A DNA stretch of 19,030 nt from Prevotella sp. Lineage in GTDB: Bacteria; Bacteroidota; Bacteroidia; Bacteroidales; Bacteroidaceae. Below are positions 1 to 6,833 of this stretch, one piece after another (position 1 is the first letter of the stretch; every line of letters starts with the position of its first letter). Location of the stretch: the NCBI GenBank assembly GCA_017442765.1, contig JAFRZC010000056.1:1-19030 (forward strand), read 5' to 3'. The translations under genes and the position numbers were made by a program. The notes beneath the pieces are model-generated. The model worked only from the letters and a program-made list of their open reading frames with translations, made no database searches and had not been told where the DNA came from.

Positions 1-1
1 A

Positions 2-946
2 GCTTTTGAGAACGTTTTTCTTGTCCCGATGCCGAAGGACACCGTAGATATAACCGTGCGCCTTTTCAACAACCGGCGGCAGACCATGACGGAGATGACA
101 CATACGGTGACACCCGGCGACATTCTCATCCGACAGCTCGGCTTCAAGAACGTCACGCCCTACGTCACACTCAGACAGGCCGAGAATCCCGACAAATGCA
201 TTCATATTGCCTATATCGCTGAAGGATATACCGAGGAACAGATGGACGACTTCCTCAATGACGCACGCATCGCCAATAAGGCACTTTTTGCCCATGAGCC
301 TTTTAAAAGTCTCAAAAAACGGTTCAATATCATTGCCGTGAAGTCGCCGTCGATAGAAAGCGGCACCAGTGAGCCCTCGAACGGTATATGGAGAAATACT
401 GCGCTGAGCAGTCACTTCGACACTTTCTACAGCGAGCGCTATCTGACCACACTTCATCTGAAGAAATTGCACGACTGGCTGGCGGGCACACCATACGAAC
501 ACATCATCGTGCTCGTCAATACTGATCACTACGGCGGTGGCGGCATTCTGAACTCCTATAACCTGTCGATGACCAAGCACCCGCTCTATCGGCCCGTCGT
601 CGTCCACGAGTTCGGCCATAGTTTTGCCGGACTTGGCGATGAATACGCCTACGAGACCGAGGCCATCCCCATGTATCCCCACGATATTGAGCCTTGGGAG
701 CGAAACCTGACCACACTTGCCGATTTTCACGGGAAATGGGAGAACCTCATCTCGCCAAAGACAAAGGTTCCCACGCCTCTCGGCGATGGAACGGGGAAAG
801 TGGGACTCTACGAAGGAGCCGGCTACAGCATGAAAGGAGTCTATCGTGCGTTGCCCGACTGCCGGATGCGTACCAACGAGAATCCGGAATTCTGCATCGT
901 ATGTCGAAAAGCAATCACAGACCTCATTAACTTCTATACCGAATGA
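2..946 (+). CDS. M64 family zinc metallopeptidase, 5' partial
   Basis: C-terminal 314 residues of a peptidase of the M64 (IgA peptidase) family. The frame is open from base 2, so the true start lies outside the window; the ATG at 29 is probably an internal methionine. The zinc site is HEFGHSFAGLGDEY, beginning at base 605. It fits the HExxHxxGxxD metzincin-like pattern, with two His ligands, the catalytic Glu, and Asp/Glu downstream. A Cys-rich tail (CRMRTNENPEFCIVC) is also typical of the family. Known members have an N-terminal M64_N domain of about 120 residues followed by the catalytic domain; here only the end of the N-terminal domain remains. Such proteins are normally exported, but the signal region is not visible. 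The stop codon overlaps the next start as ATGA, so the two genes are translationally coupled. The natural substrate is unknown; cleavage of IgA should not be assumed. Confidence 0.9.
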   Translation, partial: AFENVFLVPMPKDTVDITVRLFNNRRQTMTEMTHTVTPGDILIRQLGFKNVTPYVTLRQAENPDKCIHIAYIAEGYTEEQMDDFLNDARIANKALFAHEPFKSLKKRFNIIAVKSPSIESGTSEPSNGIWRNTALSSHFDTFYSERYLTTLHLKKLHDWLAGTPYEHIIVLVNTDHYGGGGILNSYNLSMTKHPLYRPVVVHEFGHSFAGLGDEYAYETEAIPMYPHDIEPWERNLTTLADFHGKWENLISPKTKVPTPLGDGTGKVGLYEGAGYSMKGVYRALPDCRMRTNENPEFCIVCRKAITDLINFYTE

Positions 947-1518
947 GAAGACGAGTTGTCACATTCTTTGTGTTGCTGCTCGCCGCATGTCCCTCTTTTT
1001 CGCAAGCGAACGACAGCCAGAAGCTGGGCATGGCACTCGAGTATTTCCAAAGCGGAAAGTACCACGAGGCACTCATCATCTTGGAAAAACTTGACCGGCA
1101 ATATCAGCTCAACCCCCGTTTCCGCGCCTACCTCGGTGTGTGCTACTATTACGAGTGGGACTACAAAAATGCCTGCAAGTATCTCGACGAACTCATGCCT
1201 CAGCTTGAGGTCTTTGCCCCACACGAGCGGTCGGTCTATTATTTTGCCAACGCAGAGAGCCATTTTTTTCTCGGAGAATACGACAAGGCTCTTCCACTGT
1301 ATGAGTCGATGCTGCTCGTCTGTTACGACAACGAAAAGGCTGATGCCCTATTCCGCATGGCATACTGCTATCTGTCGAAAGAAGACTGGCTCAACGGACA
1401 AGAGTATCTGTGCTATGCCAGGGACTATTACCAGACCTTTCCCAACGAAAACAAGACCGCCCGTCTTGAGCAGATTAAGACCATGATAGCCGGATGCGAG
1501 GAAAAGATGAAAAAGTGA
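943..1518 (+). CDS. Exported tetratricopeptide-repeat protein
   Basis: 191 residues. The N-terminus is a signal sequence: three Arg, then a hydrophobic stretch (residues 5-15). Two processing routes are possible: a lipobox-like LAAC with Cys16, giving a lipoprotein, or signal peptidase I cleavage after SQA (residue 22). I cannot decide between them. The rest is helical, with TPR-like repeats around 'ALEYFQSGKYHEALIILEKL', 'GVCYYYEWDYKNACKYLDEL', 'AESHFFLGEYDKALPLYESM' and 'AYCYLSKEDWLNGQEYLCYA'. TPRs mediate protein-protein contacts, so a scaffold or partner role in the periplasm or outer membrane is likely. The start overlaps the upstream M64 peptidase stop by 4 nt, so the two are probably made together. 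No enzymatic motif is visible. Confidence 0.82.
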   Translation: MRRRVVTFFVLLLAACPSFSQANDSQKLGMALEYFQSGKYHEALIILEKLDRQYQLNPRFRAYLGVCYYYEWDYKNACKYLDELMPQLEVFAPHERSVYYFANAESHFFLGEYDKALPLYESMLLVCYDNEKADALFRMAYCYLSKEDWLNGQEYLCYARDYYQTFPNENKTARLEQIKTMIAGCEEKMKK

Positions 1519-1559
1519 CATGTCTTTTTTGGCACACTATTTGTTAGACCATAAAAAGA

Positions 1560-1588
1560 TTGTTCAACGATTCAACATTTTAGGTTTT
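1560..1588 (+). promoter_or_regulatory. Probable clpC promoter
   Basis: TAGGTTTT (1581-1588) is one base from the Bacteroidetes -7 consensus TAnnTTTG. TTG at 1560-1562, 18 nt upstream, can serve as the -33 element. Only CAAC separates the box from the clpC ATG (1593), so the transcript would start at or beside the start codon. The spacing equals that of the three stronger promoters in this window, which raises my confidence. Confidence 0.45.
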
Positions 1589-1592
1589 CAAC

Positions 1593-4127
1593 ATGACTAA
1601 TCAGTTTTCACAGAATATATCTGAGATATTAGCTTTCAGCAGAGAAGAGGCCGCGCGCCTCTATTGTCCGTCAATAGGCCCCGAGCACCTGCTGCTCGGG
1701 ATGATGCGCAAGAAAGAAAACCCCATTCATCAGCTCTTCGCCGAGATGGATATCAGCCCCAAAAGTGTCAAGGAGGAGCTGGAGGGGCGGCTCAGTCCGT
1801 CACCTGCCATATCAAGAGACGGGGCATCTATCCAATTAAACGAGCAAGCCAGTAATATACTGAAGCTCGCCGTTCTTGAAGCTCGTATGCAACATACCCA
1901 GCTCGTAGAGGCTGAGCACCTGTTGCTTGCCATGCTCCACGACCAGACAATGAACAAAGCAAAAGAAATACTTGAGGAAAAAGGCATGACCTACGAGAAC
2001 ACGGAAAAACTGCTAGTCCGTCATACCAACACCACCGTAGACGGCATTGGACTGCCCGACGAGGACGAAGAAGAGTTTGACACACCTCAGGCAAAAGACA
2101 GCGGTACTCAGACTGCCACGTCGCGAAAACCACAGACAAAGTCAAAGACTCCTGTCCTTGACAATTTCTCCGCCGACCTCACACAAGCGGCTCGCGACGG
2201 CAAGCTCGATCCGGTAGTCGGTCGCGAGAGAGAAATGCAGCGTGTTGTTGAGGTGCTCTGCCGCAGAAAGAAGAACAACCCCATCCTCATAGGAGAGCCG
2301 GGTGTGGGAAAGAGTGCCATTGTCGAAGGACTCGCGCAGATGATCACCAAGCGCCATACCTCCCCCGTTCTCTTCAACAAGCGGCTCGTCAGCCTCGACA
2401 TGACAAGTATCGTCGCCGGTACCAAATATCGCGGACAATTCGAGGAGCGCATCAAGGCTCTGCTCAAGGAGCTTGAGGAGAATCCCGACATCATCGTTTT
2501 TATCGATGAGATACACACCATGATTGGAGCCGGCGACGCGGCAGGGAGCATGGATGCCGCCAACATTATGAAGCCCGCGCTTGCACGTGGAACGATACAG
2601 TGCATTGGTGCTACCACGCTCGACGAGTATCGCAACTCCATAGAGAAAGACGGTGCCCTCGAACGGCGCTTCCAGAAAATTATCGTCGAGCCCACCACCG
2701 CCGAGCAAACCCTCGTCATACTCCATAACATCAAAGATCGATACGAGCGGCACCACCATGTTAGCTACACAGAAGAAGCGCTTAACGCATGTGTCAGGCT
2801 GACAGACCGCTATGTCAGCGACCGCTTTTTCCCCGACAAGGCCATCGACGCGCTTGACGAAGTGGGTTCCCGCGTACATCTCCAGCATGCAGAGATTCCT
2901 CCTGTAATCATTGACAAAGAGAAAGAGATTGAGGACATCAAAGCCAAGAAAAACCAGGCCGTCAAGGCACAAGACTACGAGCTTGCCGCCAGCTGCCGCG
3001 ACCGGCAGGCCTCTCTCGAGGGCGAGCTCAAGAAACTGCAACAACAATGGACCGATGGCGACAGCCAACAGCGCCAGACTGTCACGGAGGAAGAGGTTGC
3101 CGACGTGGTGTCGATGATGACTGGTGTTCCCGTGCAACGCATGGCTGAGGCCGAAGGCATACGCCTCAAAGGCATGGCGGCTGAGCTCAAAAAAGCCGTC
3201 ATTGCACAAGACCCCGCCATTGAGAAAATGGTGAAAGCCATACAGCGCAACCGTGTAGGCCTGCGCGAGCCCAACCACCCCATCGGCGTGTTCATGTTCC
3301 TCGGACCGACAGGCGTAGGCAAGACTTATCTCGCCAAAAAACTCGCAGAGTTTATGTTCGGCTCCGCCGACTCGCTTATCCGCATCGACATGAGTGAATA
3401 CACCGAGGCCTTCAACACCTCGCGTCTCATCGGTGCACCTCCGGGATATGTAGGATACGAAGAGGGCGGACAACTCACTGAACGTGTGCGGCGCAAGCCT
3501 TACTCCATCGTGCTGCTCGACGAGATAGAGAAGGCTCATCCCAATGTTTTCAATATGCTGCTGCAAGTGCTCGACGAAGGACGCCTCACCGACGGCAACG
3601 GCCGACTCGTCGATTTCCGCAACACCGTCATCATCATGACCTCCAACGCAGGCACACGCCAGCTCAAAGAGTTCAGCCATGGCGTAGGCTTCACAGCCGG
3701 CACACTTGGACACAACATGGACGACCACGACCGCCAGTATGCCCGCAGCATCATAGAGAAAAGTCTCTCGCGACAGTTCGCCCCAGAGTTTCTCAACCGT
3801 CTTGACGAGATTATCACCTTCGACCAACTCAATCTCGAAGCCATCAGGCAGATTGTGGATATCGAGCTTCAGGCATTGTTCAAGCGGTTCCAAGACCTTG
3901 GTCACAGCATTGAGGTCAGCGATGAGGCGAAAACACTCCTCGCCCAGAAAGGCTACGACGTGCAATTTGGCGCACGCCCACTCAAACGCGCCCTGCAAAC
4001 CCTTGTGGAAGACCCGCTTTGCGAGATGCTGCTCGAAGGAAATCTTGATCCTGACACCACCATCAGCATCGGGAAAAAGGCCGATGCTGAAGAACTCACC
4101 TTCCAGTCCTCTCGGAAGGAGAACTGA
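1593..4127 (+). CDS. clpC: ClpC, ATP-dependent Clp protease ATP-binding subunit
   Basis: 844 residues, full length for ClpC. It is a hexameric AAA+ unfoldase in the cytosol that feeds proteins to ClpP. Domain order: N-terminal double Clp repeat (about 1-145); acidic/polar linker (150-185); AAA-1 with Walker A GEPGVGKS (234-241), Walker B IVFIDE (301-306) and arginine-finger segment ALERRF (355-360); UVR-type coiled segment (about 441-480); AAA-2 with Walker A GPTGVGKT (571-578) and Walker B IVLLDE (639-644); C-terminal D2-small domain to the end. The UVR-type middle segment, rather than a long ClpB M-domain, separates it from ClpB. A VGF tripeptide (698-700) sits where the ClpP-binding loop lies in ClpC/ClpA, so it should dock ClpP. 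It appears to be a single-gene unit with its own promoter and a hairpin repeat downstream. No ctsR/mcsAB-type partners are nearby. Confidence 0.97.
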   Translation: MTNQFSQNISEILAFSREEAARLYCPSIGPEHLLLGMMRKKENPIHQLFAEMDISPKSVKEELEGRLSPSPAISRDGASIQLNEQASNILKLAVLEARMQHTQLVEAEHLLLAMLHDQTMNKAKEILEEKGMTYENTEKLLVRHTNTTVDGIGLPDEDEEEFDTPQAKDSGTQTATSRKPQTKSKTPVLDNFSADLTQAARDGKLDPVVGREREMQRVVEVLCRRKKNNPILIGEPGVGKSAIVEGLAQMITKRHTSPVLFNKRLVSLDMTSIVAGTKYRGQFEERIKALLKELEENPDIIVFIDEIHTMIGAGDAAGSMDAANIMKPALARGTIQCIGATTLDEYRNSIEKDGALERRFQKIIVEPTTAEQTLVILHNIKDRYERHHHVSYTEEALNACVRLTDRYVSDRFFPDKAIDALDEVGSRVHLQHAEIPPVIIDKEKEIEDIKAKKNQAVKAQDYELAASCRDRQASLEGELKKLQQQWTDGDSQQRQTVTEEEVADVVSMMTGVPVQRMAEAEGIRLKGMAAELKKAVIAQDPAIEKMVKAIQRNRVGLREPNHPIGVFMFLGPTGVGKTYLAKKLAEFMFGSADSLIRIDMSEYTEAFNTSRLIGAPPGYVGYEEGGQLTERVRRKPYSIVLLDEIEKAHPNVFNMLLQVLDEGRLTDGNGRLVDFRNTVIIMTSNAGTRQLKEFSHGVGFTAGTLGHNMDDHDRQYARSIIEKSLSRQFAPEFLNRLDEIITFDQLNLEAIRQIVDIELQALFKRFQDLGHSIEVSDEAKTLLAQKGYDVQFGARPLKRALQTLVEDPLCEMLLEGNLDPDTTISIGKKADAEELTFQSSRKEN

Positions 4128-4205
4128 CAAGTTCCCCGTCCACCGTGCTATTGGGTCCCACAAGTTGATCTCGTTACATATAGAGTAAAGACCCGTCCTC
4201 GGCTA

Positions 4206-4264
4206 AAAAATCACAAGAATTTCTTCCGAATGACCATCTTTCGCATGAAATTCTCGTGATTTTT
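4206..4264. repeat. Hairpin repeat element A, likely bidirectional terminator
   Basis: Two 18-nt arms (4206-4223 and 4247-4264) are inverted copies with one mismatch and flank a 23-nt centre. The centre itself carries CGAA...TTCG and could form a nested stem. Both outer ends finish in T-runs when read outward (TTTTT on the plus strand, TTTTTT on the minus strand). That suits a bidirectional terminator between the converging clpC and lipoprotein genes. The minus strand of the centre contains TGCGAAAGA, shared with the element at 11769-11831, so this is one member of a repeat family. Terminator function is inference. Confidence 0.75.
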
Positions 4265-4320
4265 CCTGACTTATAGTCTTGCGTGTGATTATCAAAGAAA
4301 TATATTGACCAATATTTGAC

Positions 4321-4349
4321 GGCTTTCCGGATATAGAACAAAGGAAGCC
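4321..4349 (-). terminator. Possible weak terminator of the small lipoprotein gene
   Basis: GGCTTTCC (4321-4328) and GGAAGCC (4343-4349) are inverted copies apart from a one-base bulge, around a 14-nt loop. They lie just after the minus-strand stop at 4367. No T-run follows on the minus strand, so it is not a canonical intrinsic terminator. It may only protect the 3' end or be chance. Confidence 0.25.
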
Positions 4350-4366
4350 AAGTTCTCCGGTAATGC

Positions 4367-4774
4367 TCAGAGTCCCAAATCTTTCAGTTCGATTCCCTCT
4401 TCTTTAAGTTTCAACAGTTCTTCAAGTATGCCATTCACCTCATTGCCAAGGCCAAGGATGCCGTTCAGCACACCATCCTTTGCTCCCTCTACCATGTAGC
4501 GCAGACAACGGCCCTCCAGCTGTCCGATGCGTTTGCGCTCCTCTGGAGTGTAATGGTGCTTAGCTATCTGCTTGCGCAGTTCCACGAATTGAGTGGCAGC
4601 CTGCTTCCATTCTGTCAGGGTATATGTCGGACTATCATCGCGCAGTTCCATAGAGAAACGCTCCAGCCGGTTCACGGCACTCTGCTTAGTGGCACATGAG
4701 ATAAACAGCAAGCAGACGAGCAAGCCTGCCATGATTCCTCTCAGGGAAGAAATACCTAATATTATTGCTTTCAT
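4367..4774 (-). CDS. Small lipoprotein, function unknown
   Basis: 135 residues from the ATG at 4774. I chose this start because it begins a clean lipoprotein signal (MKAIILGISSLRGIMAGLLV..LLFISC, Cys27 as the lipidated residue) and because a perfect -7 box lies 4 nt upstream. The longer open frame upstream runs through the divergent promoter and is not coding. The mature part is mostly helical and charged (SAVNRLERFSMELRDD, EWKQAATQFVELRKQIAKHH, TPEERKRIGQLEGRC), with a glycine-containing stretch (GVLNGILGLGNEVNGILEEL) near the C-terminus. This recalls small Bacteroidales lipoproteins of unknown role. It is anchored in the inner or outer membrane; the sequence does not settle which. It is divergent from the LacI regulator, which could control it. 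Confidence 0.75.
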   Translation of the reverse strand: MKAIILGISSLRGIMAGLLVCLLFISCATKQSAVNRLERFSMELRDDSPTYTLTEWKQAATQFVELRKQIAKHHYTPEERKRIGQLEGRCLRYMVEGAKDGVLNGILGLGNEVNGILEELLKLKEEGIELKDLGL

Positions 4775-4778
4775 GTTG

Positions 4779-4809
4779 CAAATATAAACATTTTCAACCA
4801 AACGACAAC
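4779..4809 (-). promoter_or_regulatory. Promoter of the small lipoprotein gene
   Basis: On the minus strand TATATTTG (4786-4779) matches TAnnTTTG perfectly. GTTG (4809-4806), 19 nt upstream, fits the -33 element (TTTG/TTG). CAAC separates the -7 box from the ATG at 4774, so little or no leader is expected. Confidence 0.65.
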
Positions 4810-4824
4810 TTTTCACATGGAAAA
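4810..4824. promoter_or_regulatory. Candidate operator in the divergent promoter region
   Basis: TTTTC (4810-4814) and GAAAA (4820-4824) form an inverted repeat around ACATG. It lies between the two outward-facing promoters and next to the LacI-family gene, where an autoregulatory operator would be expected. The motif is short and AT-rich, and the central CG common in LacI-family operators is absent, so this is weak. Confidence 0.2.
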
Positions 4825-4826
4825 AA

Positions 4827-4858
4827 TTTGGAAACTGCGATTTTTTTTTGTATTTTTG
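4827..4858 (+). promoter_or_regulatory. Promoter of the LacI-family regulator gene
   Basis: TTTG (4827-4830), a 20-nt spacer containing a long T-run, then TATTTTTG (4851-4858) together match the Bacteroidetes -33/-7 consensus. Only CGGT separates the -7 box from the ATG at 4863. This decides the start codon: any upstream start would lie inside the promoter. Confidence 0.75.
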
Positions 4859-4862
4859 CGGT

Positions 4863-5927
4863 ATGAAACAACGAATTCGTATTAAGGATATTGCCCAGCA
4901 GGCAGGGGTCTCAGTTGGCACCGTGGATCGGGTGTTGCATAATCGTCCTGGCGTATCGGCCAAGGCCCGGCAATCGGTAGAACAGGCACTGCAAGAAACA
5001 GACTACAAGCCGAACGCCTACGCGAGCGCGTTGGCGCAGAACCGCATCTACACGTTCTGTATGCTACTGCCGAAACATAATGAGGAGACATACTGGGACG
5101 AGATTGAAGAAGGGTCGAAACACGCCGTAGAAGCCCGTCACGATTTTAGTGTCAACGTGAAACGCCTCTACTACACCCGCTTCGACGACGCATCATTTAC
5201 AGAGAAGGCTCATGAGTGCATGGAGATGGAACCCGACGGCGTGGTGGTGGCACCGGCCACAATAACCTGCACGGCGGCATTCGCCGAGCAGCTCCACGAG
5301 GCGGAGATACCATTTGTGGTGCTCGACTCATACATGCCCGATTTGCGTCCTCTGTCGTTCTATGGGCAAGACCCCGTGCAAAGCGGACACTTCGCCGCCC
5401 GAATGCTGATGCTGCTGGCTACGGGTGAATCGGAAGTGATGCTGTTCAAGCAGACAAAGGATGGACAGGTAACAAGTCGGCAGCAGGCAAACCGCGAAGT
5501 GGGATTCCGGCATTACATGGGAGAGCATTTCCCAGATGTGACGATTGTGGAACTGTGTGTCCCCTACGATGCCTCGAAGCGCGAGACCGACAAACTGCTC
5601 GACGACTTCTTCAACCGGCACCGAACCATCCACAACGGCATTGCTTTCAACTCAAAGGCGCATATCGTGGGCGACTATCTACTGCGGCGCAACAAACGCG
5701 AGGTGCAAATCATGGGCTACGACATGGTGCCGAAGAACGCGGCTTGCCTCCGCCAGGGCAGCATCTCGTTCCTCATTGCACAGCATTCCTTCATGCAAGG
5801 CTACAACAGCGTGGACGCGCTTTTCAGAGCCGTAGTGCTGAAAATGAAGGTCGAGCCTGTAAACTACATGCCCATAGAATTGCTTACGAAAGAGAATGTC
5901 GATTACTACCGACGCACTCAACTTTAG
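4863..5927 (+). CDS. LacI-family transcriptional regulator
   Basis: 354 residues from ATG 4863. The N-terminus is a textbook LacI DNA-binding domain: helix-turn-helix RIKDIAQQAGVSVGTVDRVL (6-25), followed by the hinge-side NRPGVSAKARQSVEQAL. The remainder is a periplasmic-binding-protein-like effector domain with segments such as 'PDGVVVAPATIT', 'IPFVVLDSYMP', 'GQDPVQSGHFAARML' and 'VQIMGYDMVPKNAACLRQGSI'. The substitution of VDRVL for the usual VSRVL is seen in a subgroup of Bacteroidetes regulators. The ligand is presumably a sugar or sugar acid, but no sugar operon adjoins it. The next gene starts 6 nt after the stop and is probably co-transcribed; the lipoprotein gene is divergent. Autoregulation is likely but unproven. 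Confidence 0.92.
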   Translation: MKQRIRIKDIAQQAGVSVGTVDRVLHNRPGVSAKARQSVEQALQETDYKPNAYASALAQNRIYTFCMLLPKHNEETYWDEIEEGSKHAVEARHDFSVNVKRLYYTRFDDASFTEKAHECMEMEPDGVVVAPATITCTAAFAEQLHEAEIPFVVLDSYMPDLRPLSFYGQDPVQSGHFAARMLMLLATGESEVMLFKQTKDGQVTSRQQANREVGFRHYMGEHFPDVTIVELCVPYDASKRETDKLLDDFFNRHRTIHNGIAFNSKAHIVGDYLLRRNKREVQIMGYDMVPKNAACLRQGSISFLIAQHSFMQGYNSVDALFRAVVLKMKVEPVNYMPIELLTKENVDYYRRTQL

Positions 5928-5933
5928 CACACG

Positions 5934-6740
5934 ATGGACATTGTCAAGCGCAACTTCTTCAGACTGCTCAGGTCGGGGGCATTAGGCGAGTATGAGCAGA
6001 TAGAGCCAATGTCAGACTTTAAATGGAAACGACTGTTAGCCTTGCTGAAGGCGCAACGTGTTGAAACCATAGCCCTGAAGGGACTACGTAACCATCAGTT
6101 CGACACAGTGAAGTTTTTTCCCGAATGGCTACTTTCCTCCCTCTCCCCTCTCACCCCACAATCCTCATTTCTCCCCGCCAAAACACCCCGACTAACCAAT
6201 CCCTTCCTAAACCGGAGGCTGAATAAAATTCGTCGCTCAGAGCGCCATGCCATCGACAGCTCGACAGAAACGCTCGAACTGCTCGACATCATCGTCGGCA
6301 ACGTCGTCAGCATTCTGAACGAGGGTATTTCGCTCAGCGGAATTCTTGAACTGGGACATTTCCTTCGGACAAAAGGCGACCGCGTGGATTACGTAAAAAT
6401 AGAGGACTGGCTGGACCGCCTGCATATCAGACGCATGGCCGAACTGGAAGGTAGCATACTGATCGCCGTGTTCAAATTTGAGGCCGACGAACTCCCCTTC
6501 ATCCAGAAGATAGTCAGTGAAGCTTATCCGCTGACCCTCCGCTCACTGCGACATGCCGTCACCGACTCGGCCGACGAGTGGCACTTCCGACAAAGAAGAA
6601 ACGGATTCCTACGAAGCAACAACAGGGCACAGGCACGAAACCTGCGCCGCAGTTTCCGATACATTACCTACTCGCCCATAGAGACAACAAGCAACTTCCT
6701 TCACAACTTCACAAAGAGCCTTGCCGAAATAGAAGAATAG
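5934..6740 (+). CDS. Hypothetical protein resembling a core-less NTP_transf_5-type protein
   Basis: 268 residues, no signal peptide, probably cytosolic. I do not recognise a named family with certainty. The N-terminus (FFRLLRSGALGEYE...KWKRLLALLKAQRVETIALKGL) and the region after about residue 130 (GISLSGILELGHFLRTKGD..., LDRLHIRRMAELEGSIL) read like the flanking helical parts of nucleotidyltransferase-fold (NTP_transf_5) proteins, such as the product at 13852-14940. The catalytic GDxD strand and its neighbours are absent. Between them, residues about 66-92 are rich in Ser, Pro and Leu and encoded by CT-rich DNA (6134-6214), which looks like a later insertion or a disordered linker. The basic C-terminus ends in HNFTKSLAEIEE. 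It follows the LacI gene by 6 nt, so it is likely the same transcript. Alternative: an unrelated Bacteroidales-specific hypothetical. Confidence 0.7.
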   Translation: MDIVKRNFFRLLRSGALGEYEQIEPMSDFKWKRLLALLKAQRVETIALKGLRNHQFDTVKFFPEWLLSSLSPLTPQSSFLPAKTPRLTNPFLNRRLNKIRRSERHAIDSSTETLELLDIIVGNVVSILNEGISLSGILELGHFLRTKGDRVDYVKIEDWLDRLHIRRMAELEGSILIAVFKFEADELPFIQKIVSEAYPLTLRSLRHAVTDSADEWHFRQRRNGFLRSNNRAQARNLRRSFRYITYSPIETTSNFLHNFTKSLAEIEE

Positions 6741-6798
6741 GTCTTCGGTTAATTATTTGATATTAATTATAAATTATGTAAACTGCAAAACATAAACC

Positions 6799-6830
6799 GC
6801 AAAAAGTAAGCTTTTTTTTCTTACCTTTGC
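6799..6830 (+). promoter_or_regulatory. GH25 gene promoter overlapped by an inverted repeat
   Basis: TACCTTTG (6822-6829) is a perfect -7 box; CAGT then leads directly to the ATG at 6834. No clear -33 TTTG is present. The box lies in the right arm of an inverted repeat: GCAAAAAGTAAG (6799-6810) against CTTACCTTTGC (6820-6830), separated by a C followed by eight T. The arms differ by one gap and one mismatch. It may be an operator or a hairpin affecting initiation. Confidence 0.6.
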
Positions 6831-6833
6831 AGT

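Noticed and set aside
29..31. ATG at 29 as the true start of the M64 peptidase
   Set aside because: The frame is open to the window edge with sensible residues (AFENVFLVP), and the family has a longer N-terminal domain, so the gene is truncated by the window.
1531..1552. TATTTG-containing sequence after the TPR gene as an alternative clpC promoter
   Set aside because: The box lacks the nn spacing of TAnnTTTG and has no correctly spaced -33 element; the site at 1560-1588 is better placed.
2142..4163. 673-codon open frame on the minus strand, antisense to clpC
   Set aside because: It lies entirely over a strongly recognised clpC coding frame; its translation has no recognisable motifs and is explained by the codon bias of clpC.
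4302..4315. Small palindrome ATATTG-AC-CAATAT in the gap after clpC
   Set aside because: Short, AT-rich and not tied to any promoter; likely chance in AT-rich intergenic DNA.
4848..4862. Upstream TTG start adding five residues to the LacI regulator
   Set aside because: This start lies inside the -7 box region; the ATG at 4863 gives the family-typical N-terminus.
4775..4963. N-terminal extension of the small lipoprotein to 198 residues
   Set aside because: It would read through both divergent promoters and hide a clean lipoprotein signal peptide that begins at 4774.
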